Shown in pieces: positions 1 to 8,060 of a stretch of DNA of 34,403 bases. Source of the stretch: Paramuribaculum sp. Lineage in GTDB: Bacteria > Bacteroidota > Bacteroidia > Bacteroidales > Muribaculaceae. Position 1 is the stretch's first letter, and each line of letters starts with the position of its first letter. The stretch spans positions 1-34,403 of the forward strand of contig JAIDTT010000036.1 of NCBI GenBank assembly GCA_029060545.1, given 5' to 3'. The position numbers were made by a program, and so were the translations under genes. The notes beneath the pieces were generated by a model. It was not told the origin of the DNA and searched no databases. It saw only the letters and a program-made list of their open reading frames with translations.

Positions 1-173
1 CCTTGATTTTCTTCATCTGCGCCTGCGCTTCCTTGGGATGCTCCCAGAAATCGGGCACATGAGTGCGCAGTTCCTCTTCTTCTACCTGAATTTTCTTACT
101 GTCGATGTCAAAGATACCTCCTCAACGCCAGCTTGCGTTCAAAAGTCTCTTTTAATTGTTCCTGTGTAATCAT
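1..173 (-). CDS. prfB: Peptide chain release factor 2, N-terminal part (cut by window edge)
   Basis: RF2 recognises UGA and UAA stop codons and triggers peptide release. Only the first ~57 codons are here. The ATG lies at 171-173. Frame 0 reads MITQEQLKETFERKLALRRYL and then meets an in-frame TGA at 108-110 (codon 22). Shifting +1 there continues as DIDSKKIQVEEEELR, then a stretch ending PDFWEHPKEAQAQMKKIK, which matches the start of RF2 proteins. The sequence before the TGA is the known RF2 frameshift site, so the gene is intact, not a pseudogene. It lies 26 bp downstream of the acyl-CoA synthetase gene on the same strand, and I see no promoter in that gap, so co-transcription is likely. A gene finder that ignores the shift would miss it or call it broken. 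Confidence 0.9.
108..122 (-). promoter_or_regulatory. prfB: Programmed +1 frameshift site of prfB
   Basis: On the minus strand the site reads AGGAGG-TAT-CTT-TGA-C. It has an internal Shine-Dalgarno-like hexamer (117-122) three bases before the slippery CTT codon, followed by the RF2-dependent stop TGA and a C, which is the weakest termination context. The E. coli prfB site has the same order (AGGGGG TAT CTT TGA C). Low RF2 is expected to stall termination at this codon and favour slippage, giving autoregulation. Confidence 0.9.
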
Positions 174-199
174 AATTGGTCAATTATTCTCTATATGTG

Positions 200-2005
200 T
201 TATGCGTACATAGCATCTATTTCGCGGGCATAGTGAGAATTGATCACCTTTCGCTTGATTTTAAGCGTGTTGGTGAGTTCGCCTGCTTCCATTGTGAAAG
301 CGCGGGGCAGCAGAGTAAACTTCTTGATACGCTCGAATCCAGCAAATGATTCCTGGAGCTTGTCGATACGTTCCTGTATCATGGTGCGGATGTCGATATT
401 GCGTAGCAAGTCCTCGATGTTCTGATACTGTATGTGCTTCTTGCGGGCATATTCTTTCAGCGCCTCGAAGGCAGGGATGATGATGGCGGTCACATACTTG
501 CGCTTGTCGCCAATCACGGCTACCTGGTCGATATACTTGTCTTCGCCCAGACGGCTCTCGAGAGCCTGCGGAGCTATATACTTGCCGTTTGAAGTCTTGA
601 AAAGATCCTTGATGCGTTCGGTGAGCACGAGATTGCCCTCGGCGTCGATATATCCTGCATCGCCGGTGCGGAACCAACCATCGGCGGTAAAGGCTTCTTC
701 GGTGGCTTCCGGCTTATTGTAGTAGCCTCGCATCACTGTGGCACCCTTCACCAATATTTCGTTTTCCTCGCCGATCTTTACCTGAATGCCGGGCAGGGTA
801 GTGCCTACGGAACCGATCACAAAGTCGGTATCGGGATAGCAGGTCACTGTAGCGGTAGTCTCGCTCAATCCGTAGCCTATGATTATGTCAATACCGCAGC
901 TCTGGAGAAATTCTACGATATTGGCTGAGAGGGGAGCACCTGCGGTGGGGAACATCTTGCCGTTGGGGATGCCGATGGCTCTACGCATCGGGGCAAATAC
1001 CTTCTTGTCGAAGAAGCGGTAGCGCCATTCGAGCAAACGGGGTATGGGTAGCCCGAGACGCTTGTAGTGGAGGTTGCGTAGTCGGCCGCAGGTGAGTGCT
1101 CGTGTAGCGATCCATTTGCGGATACCTTTCATCTCCGATAGCTTCTCCTGCACACTGGTATAGACCTTTTCCCAGAAGCGGGGTACCGAACACATACATG
1201 TAGGCTTCACCTCGCGTAGGGAACGCTGGATATCGTGCGGATCATTATTGATGGCTACGCGCATACCGCTGTACAGACAGAAGTATGTCCATGCCTTTTC
1301 GAAGATATGGCTGAGCGGGAGGAAGCAGATCGAGGTGTCGGAGTCGTTTAGTTGGGTGAGGCGCTCGCGGTGTATCTCCATTGCTGTGTTGAAGCAGGAA
1401 TGGGGGAGTACTGCGCCTTTAGGCTCGCCGGTGGTGCCTGAAGTATATATTATTGTGGCTATATCCTCGGCCTCGGAAGCACCGGTGCGTCGGTCGACTT
1501 CGGCTATTGTAGCTTCGCCGGCTTTTTCGCCAAGGGCGATGAGAGAGGAGAATGGCATCGTGGTGGTGTCGCCCTCCTGCAACTGCACTTCGTCCATAGT
1601 CACGATCTGACGCAATGAGGGACACTTGTCGGCCACAGTGCGGACGAGATCGTATTGAGCCTGTGTGCCTACAAAGAGTATATGGCATGAAGCATCGTTG
1701 ACGATATATGCCACTTGGTCGGCTGTCGATGTGGAATATATAGGAATCGGCACCATACGATTGGCGTAGGCGGCGAAGTCTGTGATAAGTATTTCCGGAC
1801 GGTTTGCCGAGAAGATGGCTATATGGTCAGATTCCTTGTAGCCGAGGATCTCGAATGCGCGAGCCACGCTGTCGACCTTATGACGTAGGTCAGACCAAGA
1901 TGTGGGCTCCCACGTCTCTGTGCCGGTAGCTTTATATGAATAAGCCTCGCGGTCGCCGTATTTCTCGGCTTGGCGATGGATAAGATTCGTCAAAATATTG
2001 GCCAT
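200..2005 (-). CDS. Long-chain acyl-CoA synthetase (AMP-forming), COG1022 type
   Basis: Adenylate-forming enzyme that activates fatty acids to acyl-CoA through an acyl-AMP. The P-loop-like A3 motif YTSGTTGEPKG is at residues 187-197, followed by GYGLSETTA, the TGD motif, and ERIKDLFKTSNGKYIAP near the C-terminus, which carries the hinge and catalytic Lys region. The length (601 aa) fits the family. The frame is open upstream to a TTG at 2033-2035, but that codon lies inside the -7 promoter element, so the ATG at 2003-2005 (MANILTN) is the likely start. The product is probably cytoplasmic or peripheral to the membrane. Chain-length preference cannot be read from the sequence. prfB follows 26 bp downstream. 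Confidence 0.87.
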   Translation of the reverse strand: MANILTNLIHRQAEKYGDREAYSYKATGTETWEPTSWSDLRHKVDSVARAFEILGYKESDHIAIFSANRPEILITDFAAYANRMVPIPIYSTSTADQVAYIVNDASCHILFVGTQAQYDLVRTVADKCPSLRQIVTMDEVQLQEGDTTTMPFSSLIALGEKAGEATIAEVDRRTGASEAEDIATIIYTSGTTGEPKGAVLPHSCFNTAMEIHRERLTQLNDSDTSICFLPLSHIFEKAWTYFCLYSGMRVAINNDPHDIQRSLREVKPTCMCSVPRFWEKVYTSVQEKLSEMKGIRKWIATRALTCGRLRNLHYKRLGLPIPRLLEWRYRFFDKKVFAPMRRAIGIPNGKMFPTAGAPLSANIVEFLQSCGIDIIIGYGLSETTATVTCYPDTDFVIGSVGTTLPGIQVKIGEENEILVKGATVMRGYYNKPEATEEAFTADGWFRTGDAGYIDAEGNLVLTERIKDLFKTSNGKYIAPQALESRLGEDKYIDQVAVIGDKRKYVTAIIIPAFEALKEYARKKHIQYQNIEDLLRNIDIRTMIQERIDKLQESFAGFERIKKFTLLPRAFTMEAGELTNTLKIKRKVINSHYAREIDAMYA

Positions 2006-2032
2006 AACGGTGAATTTTGATTCTGTATTGGA

Positions 2033-2040
2033 CAAAGGTA
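2033..2040 (-). promoter_or_regulatory. Bacteroidetes -7 promoter element for the acyl-CoA synthetase/prfB unit
   Basis: TACCTTTG on the minus strand matches TAnnTTTG. A TTA lies about 20 bases upstream, near the expected -33 TTG. The predicted transcript starts at about 2028, giving a leader of roughly 20-25 nt to the ATG at 2005. Further upstream, at 2063-2076, a 5-bp stem (ACGCC/GGCGT) and, at 2091-2136, an 8-bp inverted repeat (GTTAACAT/ATGTTAAC) fill the gap to the next gene; neither is a convincing terminator. Confidence 0.65.
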
Positions 2041-2131
2041 GCCCAATTCACTTTAATATCTAACGCCTGACGGCGTCAAATCGACGTAGAGTTAACATCT
2101 GTTGTCATACCGCGATGAATATTAACCTATG

Positions 2132-3112
2132 TTAACTCTTTGGCCGCTTTTCTGCAAACCATTTCAAGGCAAGCTGGCTTCCGCCATGGCCTGTAAGGCG
2201 ATTTACAATATATATGAGGCCCATTCTCATTCCGGTCTTTATAGATAGCTTCTCATTTTCTATGGGTCGGAGTATAATCTTGGCCGCTTGCTTATCGCCT
2301 TCACGTCGGTAAAGAGATGCTAATATTAGGCGTCGGCAGTGAAGAATGCGTTTGAGATATTCGTGCTCGCTTGCAGCCACGACGCGGTCGATTTCGTCAA
2401 GCGCCTTGGCGTGATGCTCGGCGCGGCCACTCATTGAGGTACCTGTGAGAGATTCGTCGGTTGGGTGTATCCACACGGTAGGATCACCTTCCATACGGCG
2501 CGTTTTCACGTCGGGCTGAAGTAGTAGTCGTATACCGAGCTCGAGATCTACCCACATTTGCAACTCCTCATTCCATCCGCCGGCTGCACGGAGCAGTTCC
2601 GTCCTGATGGTACATCGCTGAGTTGATAGTGGACAGTGCAGTATCTGGAGGGTTTTAAGGTCGTGATGGCGGTGGCTCGTCACAGATGTCCAGCCGTCGG
2701 GGTCGATGGTGGCTGCATCGTAATAGAGTATATCTGTGTCCGGGCGTTCGCACAGGGCGGAGGCGATGCGTTCAAGATGGGTGGGAAGCATCTCGTCGTC
2801 GGAATCGAAGAAGAGCACGTAGGGAGTGGTGACTTGAGCCAGACCATAGTTGCGCGCAGTCGAAGCGCCGGGATTGGGGCAGTCAAGCACCTCGATGCTA
2901 AGTGCGTCGGTACGGTGGCGGTCGGCCCAACGGGTCACGACGTCGAGGGTGTTGTCGGTCGATGCGCTATTCACGATTATCAGCCGGAATGGACGCAGTG
3001 TCTGAGCCGTAATGCTGTCGAGGGTACGCACCACGAGCACCGGACGGTTGCGTACCGGTACTACCACCGTCAACTGCGGTGCGTCATTTACCGACGTGAG
3101 TTCGGCACTCAT
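2132..3112 (-). CDS. Family 2 glycosyltransferase
   Basis: GT-A fold glycosyltransferase of 326 aa. The N-terminus has LTVVVPVRNRPVLVVRTLDSI, followed by VNSASTDNTLDVV (nucleotide-binding Asp) and the FFDSDDEML segment with a DxD-like metal/UDP-sugar site. The C-terminal third (after about residue 230) is basic and helical with no membrane segment. The start ATG overlaps the stop of the preceding lipoprotein gene as ATGA (3109-3112), so the two are translationally coupled. Donor and acceptor sugars cannot be told from the sequence. A role in surface glycan synthesis is inference. Confidence 0.88.
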   Translation of the reverse strand: MSAELTSVNDAPQLTVVVPVRNRPVLVVRTLDSITAQTLRPFRLIIVNSASTDNTLDVVTRWADRHRTDALSIEVLDCPNPGASTARNYGLAQVTTPYVLFFDSDDEMLPTHLERIASALCERPDTDILYYDAATIDPDGWTSVTSHRHHDLKTLQILHCPLSTQRCTIRTELLRAAGGWNEELQMWVDLELGIRLLLQPDVKTRRMEGDPTVWIHPTDESLTGTSMSGRAEHHAKALDEIDRVVAASEHEYLKRILHCRRLILASLYRREGDKQAAKIILRPIENEKLSIKTGMRMGLIYIVNRLTGHGGSQLALKWFAEKRPKS

Positions 3113-4221
3113 TGACCGAGAAGCTGACCGAGTTTGCGGGTGAGTTCCTCTACGTTTGCGGGGCGATTCACGATAGTACTTCCCGAAATGATGAATATGG
3201 CGGGAACGGTGGGTACATTGTATGAGGTGACATATTCAGACACGGGGCCATTGTAGACTGTCACCCACGGGAGATTACGCGCAGCCTGACGCCATTCGAA
3301 GTTGTCGGACTGAGCTGCCTTGTCTACTCCCACCTGGTAAATTTCCATGCCTGCGGCGTGGTATTTGTCGTAAAGCTTCCGGAGTTCTATGTTGAGCGGC
3401 GCAGAGAAGTCCTGAGTATAGCTTGTGAAGTTGAGTACTACCACCTTGTTCTTATCGGCCACGTCGGATAGCTTCACTTTGGTGCCGTCGGCATTGGGCA
3501 GTTCGATGTCGATAAGGCCGACTTCGGGAGCGGCGATGGTGTCACGGTTGGTCGATAGACGTTTCATATTGCTAAGGTAGCGGTCCGATAGCATGTGGCA
3601 GCGCGGGTCGTCGGGTCGGTTTTCGTTGAATGCGTGGGCCACGGCACCGATGATTCGCAGGTCGCGCTTGTCGTTGATGTTGAGCAAAGGAGTGCCGTAG
3701 ATCGACTTGTTGGCTATATAATATGCTACGATGCCAGCGGGATTGGTAAGTACGATGTCGGCCAGTTGACGCTTGAATGTAGTGGCTGTGTCAAGTGCGC
3801 TGACCCCATACTTGCCTACAAATGCGTTGATCAGACTATCGACTGATACCATCTGCCGTGAGGACTCTGAACCTGTGAGTTTGTATGTGCGGTCAAAATC
3901 TATGGCTGAGCCCTCGAAGTTAAGGTCGTCGATGCTATCAATGGGGAAGTAGACCGACTTGCCGCTGTAATTGAGGCGATATATCTCGGGATATGCTGGG
4001 GCGGAACCTGTGGCGGTAAAAGAGCCGTTGGAGTCGAGCTGCAGAGTGTCGATCACAAACCAGCCGCCAAGCTTGTTCTGTCCTTCGAGTACTACGTATG
4101 AGGGGGAATCTGCAGATGCATCGGATATTTTACCTTTGAGTTTCCATTCGGCATCTGAGCTGCACGAAATTACGGTCAGCGCTGTGGCTACCGTCAGGAG
4201 GATGTAGTGGATATTGCGCAT
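3109..4221 (-). CDS. DUF4369/TlpA-like lipoprotein lacking the CxxC active site
   Basis: Start set at the ATG at 4219-4221 (MRNIHYILL), because the promoter lies just upstream at 4258-4265; this gives 370 aa. The signal peptide ends in a lipobox (TVISC, Cys20), so it is an envelope lipoprotein. Residues ~25-125 look like DUF4369, a beta-rich domain common in Bacteroidetes. The C-terminal ~140 residues follow the TlpA/thioredoxin pattern (VVVLNFTSY..., EIYQVGVD, NVPTVPAIFII with the cis-Pro). The usual WCxxC is replaced by SYTQDFS, and the only other Cys is in RCHML. It therefore cannot act as a dithiol oxidoreductase. A binding or chaperone-like role is possible but not shown. It is coupled to the GT2 gene. 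Confidence 0.8.
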   Translation of the reverse strand: MRNIHYILLTVATALTVISCSSDAEWKLKGKISDASADSPSYVVLEGQNKLGGWFVIDTLQLDSNGSFTATGSAPAYPEIYRLNYSGKSVYFPIDSIDDLNFEGSAIDFDRTYKLTGSESSRQMVSVDSLINAFVGKYGVSALDTATTFKRQLADIVLTNPAGIVAYYIANKSIYGTPLLNINDKRDLRIIGAVAHAFNENRPDDPRCHMLSDRYLSNMKRLSTNRDTIAAPEVGLIDIELPNADGTKVKLSDVADKNKVVVLNFTSYTQDFSAPLNIELRKLYDKYHAAGMEIYQVGVDKAAQSDNFEWRQAARNLPWVTVYNGPVSEYVTSYNVPTVPAIFIISGSTIVNRPANVEELTRKLGQLLGQ

Positions 4222-4257
4222 TTTTATTGATTGGTTGTTCGTAATTGATAGCTTTGG

Positions 4258-4265
4258 CAAAGGTA
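4258..4265 (-). promoter_or_regulatory. -7 promoter element for the TlpA-like/GT2 unit
   Basis: TACCTTTG on the minus strand, about 37 bases before the ATG at 4221. The -33 position has only TTC, so the match is partial. The terminator of the upstream M23 gene ends about 25 bases before it, which supports a new transcription unit starting here. Confidence 0.6.
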
Positions 4266-4288
4266 GCATAAATTCTCGAATAAATGAA

Positions 4289-4319
4289 GAGGCTTCTGCC
4301 CGGGATAGGGAGAAGCCTC
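4289..4319 (-). terminator. Rho-independent terminator after the M23 peptidase gene
   Basis: A perfect 9-bp stem GAGGCTTCT/AGAAGCCTC with a 13-nt loop is followed on the minus strand by the T-rich TTCATTTATT. It lies 26 bp beyond the M23 stop codon. Confidence 0.75.
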
Positions 4320-4344
4320 GAAGTTATCCAAAACTCTGCTTTTG

Positions 4345-5175
4345 TTATTTCTTCTTCTTGGAGCCTCTGCGCTTGGAAGCTTTAGCTGATTTTTTGCCTT
4401 TGCGCTTCGATGATGTAGCTTTGTGCTTCTTGGCGGGACGTGCGCTAAGAGCCTTTTCACAATTAGCTTTATTGAATGTAAACACGTCGCGATGTGTCAC
4501 ATAGTTGTCGAAGTCAATAATGTCGGCGGGATTGATGGCGATACCCATATAGCGGGTTTCGAAGTGGAGGTGCGGACCGGTGGAGCGGCCTGTCGAACCG
4601 CCGAGAGCGATGAGCTCGCCGGCATGTACATACTGGTCTTTCTTGGCGATGATGCGCGAGCAGTGACCATATATTGTCTCAAGACCGTTATCGTGGCGGA
4701 TCACTACGTAATAACCGTAGCCACCGCGGTCGAAGCTCGTGATACGTACGCGTCCGTCGAATGCGGCCACGATCGAATCGCCTGTGCGGAGGTTGAGGTC
4801 AACGCCCTTGTGCATACGGCCGAAGCGGGCACGATAGCCGAAAGCGGAAGTAAGGCGACCACGGACGGGAGCCACATAGCCCGTTACGTCTATATCCTTG
4901 ATCGAGGGAATGGGGAGACCTGCGTAAGCGCCGTTGACCGACTGAGAGTCCCAGTTGTAGTTGAAGAGCTCGGAGTTGTCGATCTGAATCTTCGGACCTG
5001 CATTTCGCATAGCGGCCATACCGAGAGCAGCGGCGTTGCCGGTCGGCTTTTGGTTAGCGATAAGGGTGTTGTGCTGGTTGGTGTGCTGGATGGGGAGTTG
5101 CGTCTGAGCCTGTACAGAGCATATCGAAGCTGCGAGAGCTAAGAGAGAGGTGGCGATTTTCTTGGTGAGGAGCAT
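4345..5175 (-). CDS. M23 (LytM-type) metallopeptidase with Lys-rich C-terminal tail
   Basis: Probable peptidoglycan endopeptidase, or an activator of cell-wall hydrolysis, exported to the periplasm. The signal peptide is MLLTKKIATSLLALAASICSVQA (AxA-like cleavage near residue 23). The M23 domain spans about residues 105-225. Zinc ligands are visible as H122-x3-D126 (MHKGVDL) and H204 of HLHFE, with H202 as the partner catalytic His, so the site looks complete and active. The last ~35 residues are strongly basic (KKHKATSSKRKGKK...KKKK). It follows ndk by 36 bp with no visible promoter between them, so it is probably co-transcribed. The basic tail could bind anionic wall or membrane polymers (inference). 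Confidence 0.88.
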   Translation of the reverse strand: MLLTKKIATSLLALAASICSVQAQTQLPIQHTNQHNTLIANQKPTGNAAALGMAAMRNAGPKIQIDNSELFNYNWDSQSVNGAYAGLPIPSIKDIDVTGYVAPVRGRLTSAFGYRARFGRMHKGVDLNLRTGDSIVAAFDGRVRITSFDRGGYGYYVVIRHDNGLETIYGHCSRIIAKKDQYVHAGELIALGGSTGRSTGPHLHFETRYMGIAINPADIIDFDNYVTHRDVFTFNKANCEKALSARPAKKHKATSSKRKGKKSAKASKRRGSKKKK

Positions 5176-5211
5176 TAAGGCTGTGATTTTATTGGTTTGG
5201 GAGAAGTGAGC

Positions 5212-5673
5212 TTATTTACCGTCAGGGGAATAGAGGTGAGGGGTGATCAGCGGTGTCCACTCACAGATCTCTTCGGGCGTGAAGAAACGCTTCACTTCCA
5301 CTTCCGCATCCTCGAGGGAGGAGGAGGCGTGGATTACGTTTTCCTGACCTGACATGCTGAAGTCGCCGCGGATAGTGCCGGGAAGTGCCTCGCGAGAGTT
5401 GGTGGCGCCGGTAAGCAGGCGTACTACCTTTACGGCATCAACTCCTTCAAGTACCATAAGTACTACGGGCGATGCTGTCATCGAATCCAGAATGAAGGGG
5501 AAGAATGGACGATCTACCAAATGTGCATAATGCTCACGTAGGATTGCCTCGCTCAGACGAGCCATTTTCATAGCCACAATGGTGAGACCCTTGCGCTCGA
5601 AGCGAGAGAGAATCTCGCCGATAAGTCCGCGCTGTACGGCCGACGGCTTAAAGATTACAAGCGTTTTTTCCAT
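5212..5673 (-). CDS. ndk: Nucleoside diphosphate kinase
   Basis: Transfers the gamma-phosphate from ATP to NDPs through a phospho-histidine. The protein is 153 aa, about the size of Bacteroidales NDKs. It begins EKTLVIFKPSAVQRGLIGEI, with Lys9 in the KP motif; the usual KPDA is KPSA here. The catalytic His is H115 in ENVIHASSS, where most NDKs have NxIHGSD. The PGTIRGDFS segment that contacts phosphate is present. It is the first gene of a unit with the M23 peptidase and has a strong promoter. Confidence 0.93.
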   Translation of the reverse strand: MEKTLVIFKPSAVQRGLIGEILSRFERKGLTIVAMKMARLSEAILREHYAHLVDRPFFPFILDSMTASPVVLMVLEGVDAVKVVRLLTGATNSREALPGTIRGDFSMSGQENVIHASSSLEDAEVEVKRFFTPEEICEWTPLITPHLYSPDGK

Positions 5674-5725
5674 GAGTTGCAGGTTGGTTTTTAAGATTTA
5701 ATTACTTTTTCCGTTGACGGATGTT

Positions 5726-5755
5726 CAAAGATACAAAATCAATCCGAGTAGCCAA
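5726..5755 (-). promoter_or_regulatory. Promoter of ndk (-33 TTG, 19-bp spacer, -7 TATCTTTG)
   Basis: On the minus strand TTG is at 5753-5755 and TATCTTTG at 5726-5733, with exactly 19 bases between. This is a textbook Bacteroidetes housekeeping promoter. The leader is about 45-50 nt. Confidence 0.75.
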
Positions 5756-5957
5756 AATATTAAAGAATATAAAAATCCATAATGGGTGGTTGTAACGTCT
5801 TTGTATTATGTAATTGGTTGTAGAATAGTTGAATATGATGAATATTAAAAAACGTGAAATTACGATTAAGATTGTTTACGCCAATTTTCAAAGTGTAAAT
5901 AAATGCAAAATAATGTATTTATTTGTGGGGATAAATTAACAATTGGCTTTCTCGGTA
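5756..5957. other. AT-rich intergenic region after recG
   Basis: I see no gene here. An AT-only inverted repeat (AAATAAAT at 5897-5904 and ATTTATTT at 5917-5924) lies 34 bp past the recG stop and may help end the recG transcript. It lacks a GC-rich stem, so I do not call it a terminator with confidence. Confidence 0.4.
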
Positions 5958-8060
5958 TCAGCTTATACGCCCCCAGTCGATGGTCTTGTTGAATAATGCG
6001 TTGAGCTCATGTAGGAGTGTTGCGTTGTCGGGCGACGTGAGTTCCGGGTCATTCTCAAGCACGAGTTCGGCGCTCTTACGTGCCAGTGAAAGCAGGGGAC
6101 CATCGGTGGCGAGTGAGGCTATGTGCAGATCGATCGGCAGACCCGACTGCGCGGTGCCTTCGATATCGCCCGGGCCGCGCATCTTGAGATCGGCTTCTGC
6201 CACCACGAAGCCGTCGGTGGTGGAGGTCATAATCTGGAGGCGTTCGCGGGTCTCTTTCGCTATGGCGGCTTTCGACATAAGAATACAATAGCTCTGGTCG
6301 CCACCACGGCCTACACGTCCGCGCAACTGATGTAGCTGGGAGAGTCCGAACCGTTCGGCATTTTCAATCACCATAGTGGTGGCGTTGGGCACATTTACAC
6401 CTACCTCGATCACGGTGGTCGCCACGAGAATTTTCGCTTCGCCGGATGCAAACAGATTCATCTGCGCATCCTTTTCGGCCGGCTTCATTTTTCCGTGTAC
6501 GTAGGCTATGCGGTAGTCGCGGTATATGTCGCATATCGATTCGTAGCCCTCTTCGAGGCTGCGTAGGTCGAGTTTTTCGTTCTCTTTGATAAGTGGATAC
6601 ACGATGTAGACCTGCCGCCCTTCGCGCAGTTGTCGCGAGATCATCCGGTACACGTCCATTCGGTGCGATTCGTAGCGGAGCATAGTCTGCACCGGCTTGC
6701 GCCCGGGCGGAAGTTCATCGATCACCGAGACTTCCAGGTCGCCGTAGAGCGTCATGGCAAGCGTGCGGGGAATCGGTGTGGCCGTCATTACGAGCACATG
6801 TGGCGGTATGGAATTTTTGCTCCACATCTTAGCTCGCTGCGCCACTCCAAAGCGGTGCTGCTCGTCGATCACAGCCATACCGAGTGAGGCGAACTGCACA
6901 TTATCTTCGATTACGGCATGGGTGCCTACAAGGATGTGGAGCGAGCCGTCGAGAAGTTGCGAGTGTATGATGTCGCGCTCCCGCTTAGGTGTGGAGCCGG
7001 TGAGCAGCTTGATGTTGATTCCTGCCGGAGCGGCGAGTTTGGTAAGTGTCTCGAAATGCTGTGTGGCAAGGATTTCAGTAGGTGCAAGAAGGCAGGCCTG
7101 ACATCCGTTGTCGAGGGCTATCAGCATTGTCATAAGCGCCACGAGTGTCTTGCCGCTGCCCACATCGCCCTGTAGCAGACGATTCATCTGTCGTCCGGTG
7201 TTCATATCCGCACGAATCTCCTTGATCACCCGTTTCTGTGCACCCGTGAGCGGGAAGGGGAGGAAGCGCTCGTAGAAGGAGTGGAAGAAGTGGCCGACTT
7301 TCGTAAACCGCCGTCCGCTCAGTGCGGCAGCGCGGCGTCTGGAGTAGCGGAGTATGTTGAGCTGCAGGAAGAAAAGCTCCTCAAATTTTAATCGGTTGCG
7401 GGCTCGCTTAACACGGTCGGCCGAGGTCGGATTGTGTACCTCGCGTAGAGCCTCGACTTTCGACATAAGCCCCAGGCGGTTCACGATACCGCGCGGCAGC
7501 GTTTCGGCTATGTTGGCAAAATCGGAGGTCTCCATCACGGCCGACACCATATTATATATCGCGCGCGAGTTGATGGAGCGGTTGCGCAACTTTTCAGTGA
7601 GGGGATATACTCCCCGGAGTGGTATGGCAGCTATTGCAGCCGAAGGATCGTCGATTTCGGGATGTACCATGCTCCAGCGGCCGCTAAATTCCGACGGCCG
7701 TCCGAATAGCACGTAGGTGGTCTGTGTGCGGTAAGTTTCACGAATCCATTTCAGACGACGAAACCATACCACTTCCATCGTGCCCGTGCCGTCGGAGAAA
7801 AGTCCGATATATCGTTCCTTGGCTCCTTCGCCTGCTGAAGAGAAGCTGACGAAGCGGCCACGAACCTGTACCACCGGCATCTCTCCGCGGAAGTCGCGTA
7901 TCGAATATATCTGACTGCGGTCGAGATAGTGCGACGGGAAGTGCTGAAGCAGATCGTAGGCAGTCGATAGCCCGAGCTCATTTTCCAGCAGCTCTGCTCG
8001 TCTCGGGCCTATCCCCTTGACGTATTTCAGCGACGTGGCACGCAGCCTGTCAATGCTCAT
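5958..8060 (-). CDS. recG: ATP-dependent DNA helicase RecG
   Basis: Branch-migrating helicase that remodels stalled forks and Holliday junctions in the cytoplasm. The N-terminal wedge/OB domain covers about residues 1-180. Helicase motif I is GDVGSGKT (K304), motif II is DEQH (D399-H402), then MTATPIPRTLAMTLYGDL, and in the second RecA fold VIEVGVNVPNATTMVIENAERFGLSQLHQLRGRVGR. The TRG-like C-terminal region follows. At 700 aa it is full length. It is the last gene of the parE-coaD-ctpA-ispD-recG unit and overlaps ispD by 11 bp, so its translation probably depends on ispD. Confidence 0.96.
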   Translation of the reverse strand: MSIDRLRATSLKYVKGIGPRRAELLENELGLSTAYDLLQHFPSHYLDRSQIYSIRDFRGEMPVVQVRGRFVSFSSAGEGAKERYIGLFSDGTGTMEVVWFRRLKWIRETYRTQTTYVLFGRPSEFSGRWSMVHPEIDDPSAAIAAIPLRGVYPLTEKLRNRSINSRAIYNMVSAVMETSDFANIAETLPRGIVNRLGLMSKVEALREVHNPTSADRVKRARNRLKFEELFFLQLNILRYSRRRAAALSGRRFTKVGHFFHSFYERFLPFPLTGAQKRVIKEIRADMNTGRQMNRLLQGDVGSGKTLVALMTMLIALDNGCQACLLAPTEILATQHFETLTKLAAPAGINIKLLTGSTPKRERDIIHSQLLDGSLHILVGTHAVIEDNVQFASLGMAVIDEQHRFGVAQRAKMWSKNSIPPHVLVMTATPIPRTLAMTLYGDLEVSVIDELPPGRKPVQTMLRYESHRMDVYRMISRQLREGRQVYIVYPLIKENEKLDLRSLEEGYESICDIYRDYRIAYVHGKMKPAEKDAQMNLFASGEAKILVATTVIEVGVNVPNATTMVIENAERFGLSQLHQLRGRVGRGGDQSYCILMSKAAIAKETRERLQIMTSTTDGFVVAEADLKMRGPGDIEGTAQSGLPIDLHIASLATDGPLLSLARKSAELVLENDPELTSPDNATLLHELNALFNKTIDWGRIS

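Noticed and set aside
108-110. In-frame stop in prfB read as a pseudogene
   Set aside because: The surrounding bases are the conserved RF2 frameshift site, and the +1 frame continues the RF2 protein.
2006-2035. TTG start for the acyl-CoA synthetase at 2035
   Set aside because: The TTG is part of the -7 promoter element, so it would lie upstream of the transcript start.
5674-5957. Possible small gene or tRNA in the AT-rich gap
   Set aside because: No cloverleaf, no open frame with a promoter, and no conserved peptide could be seen.
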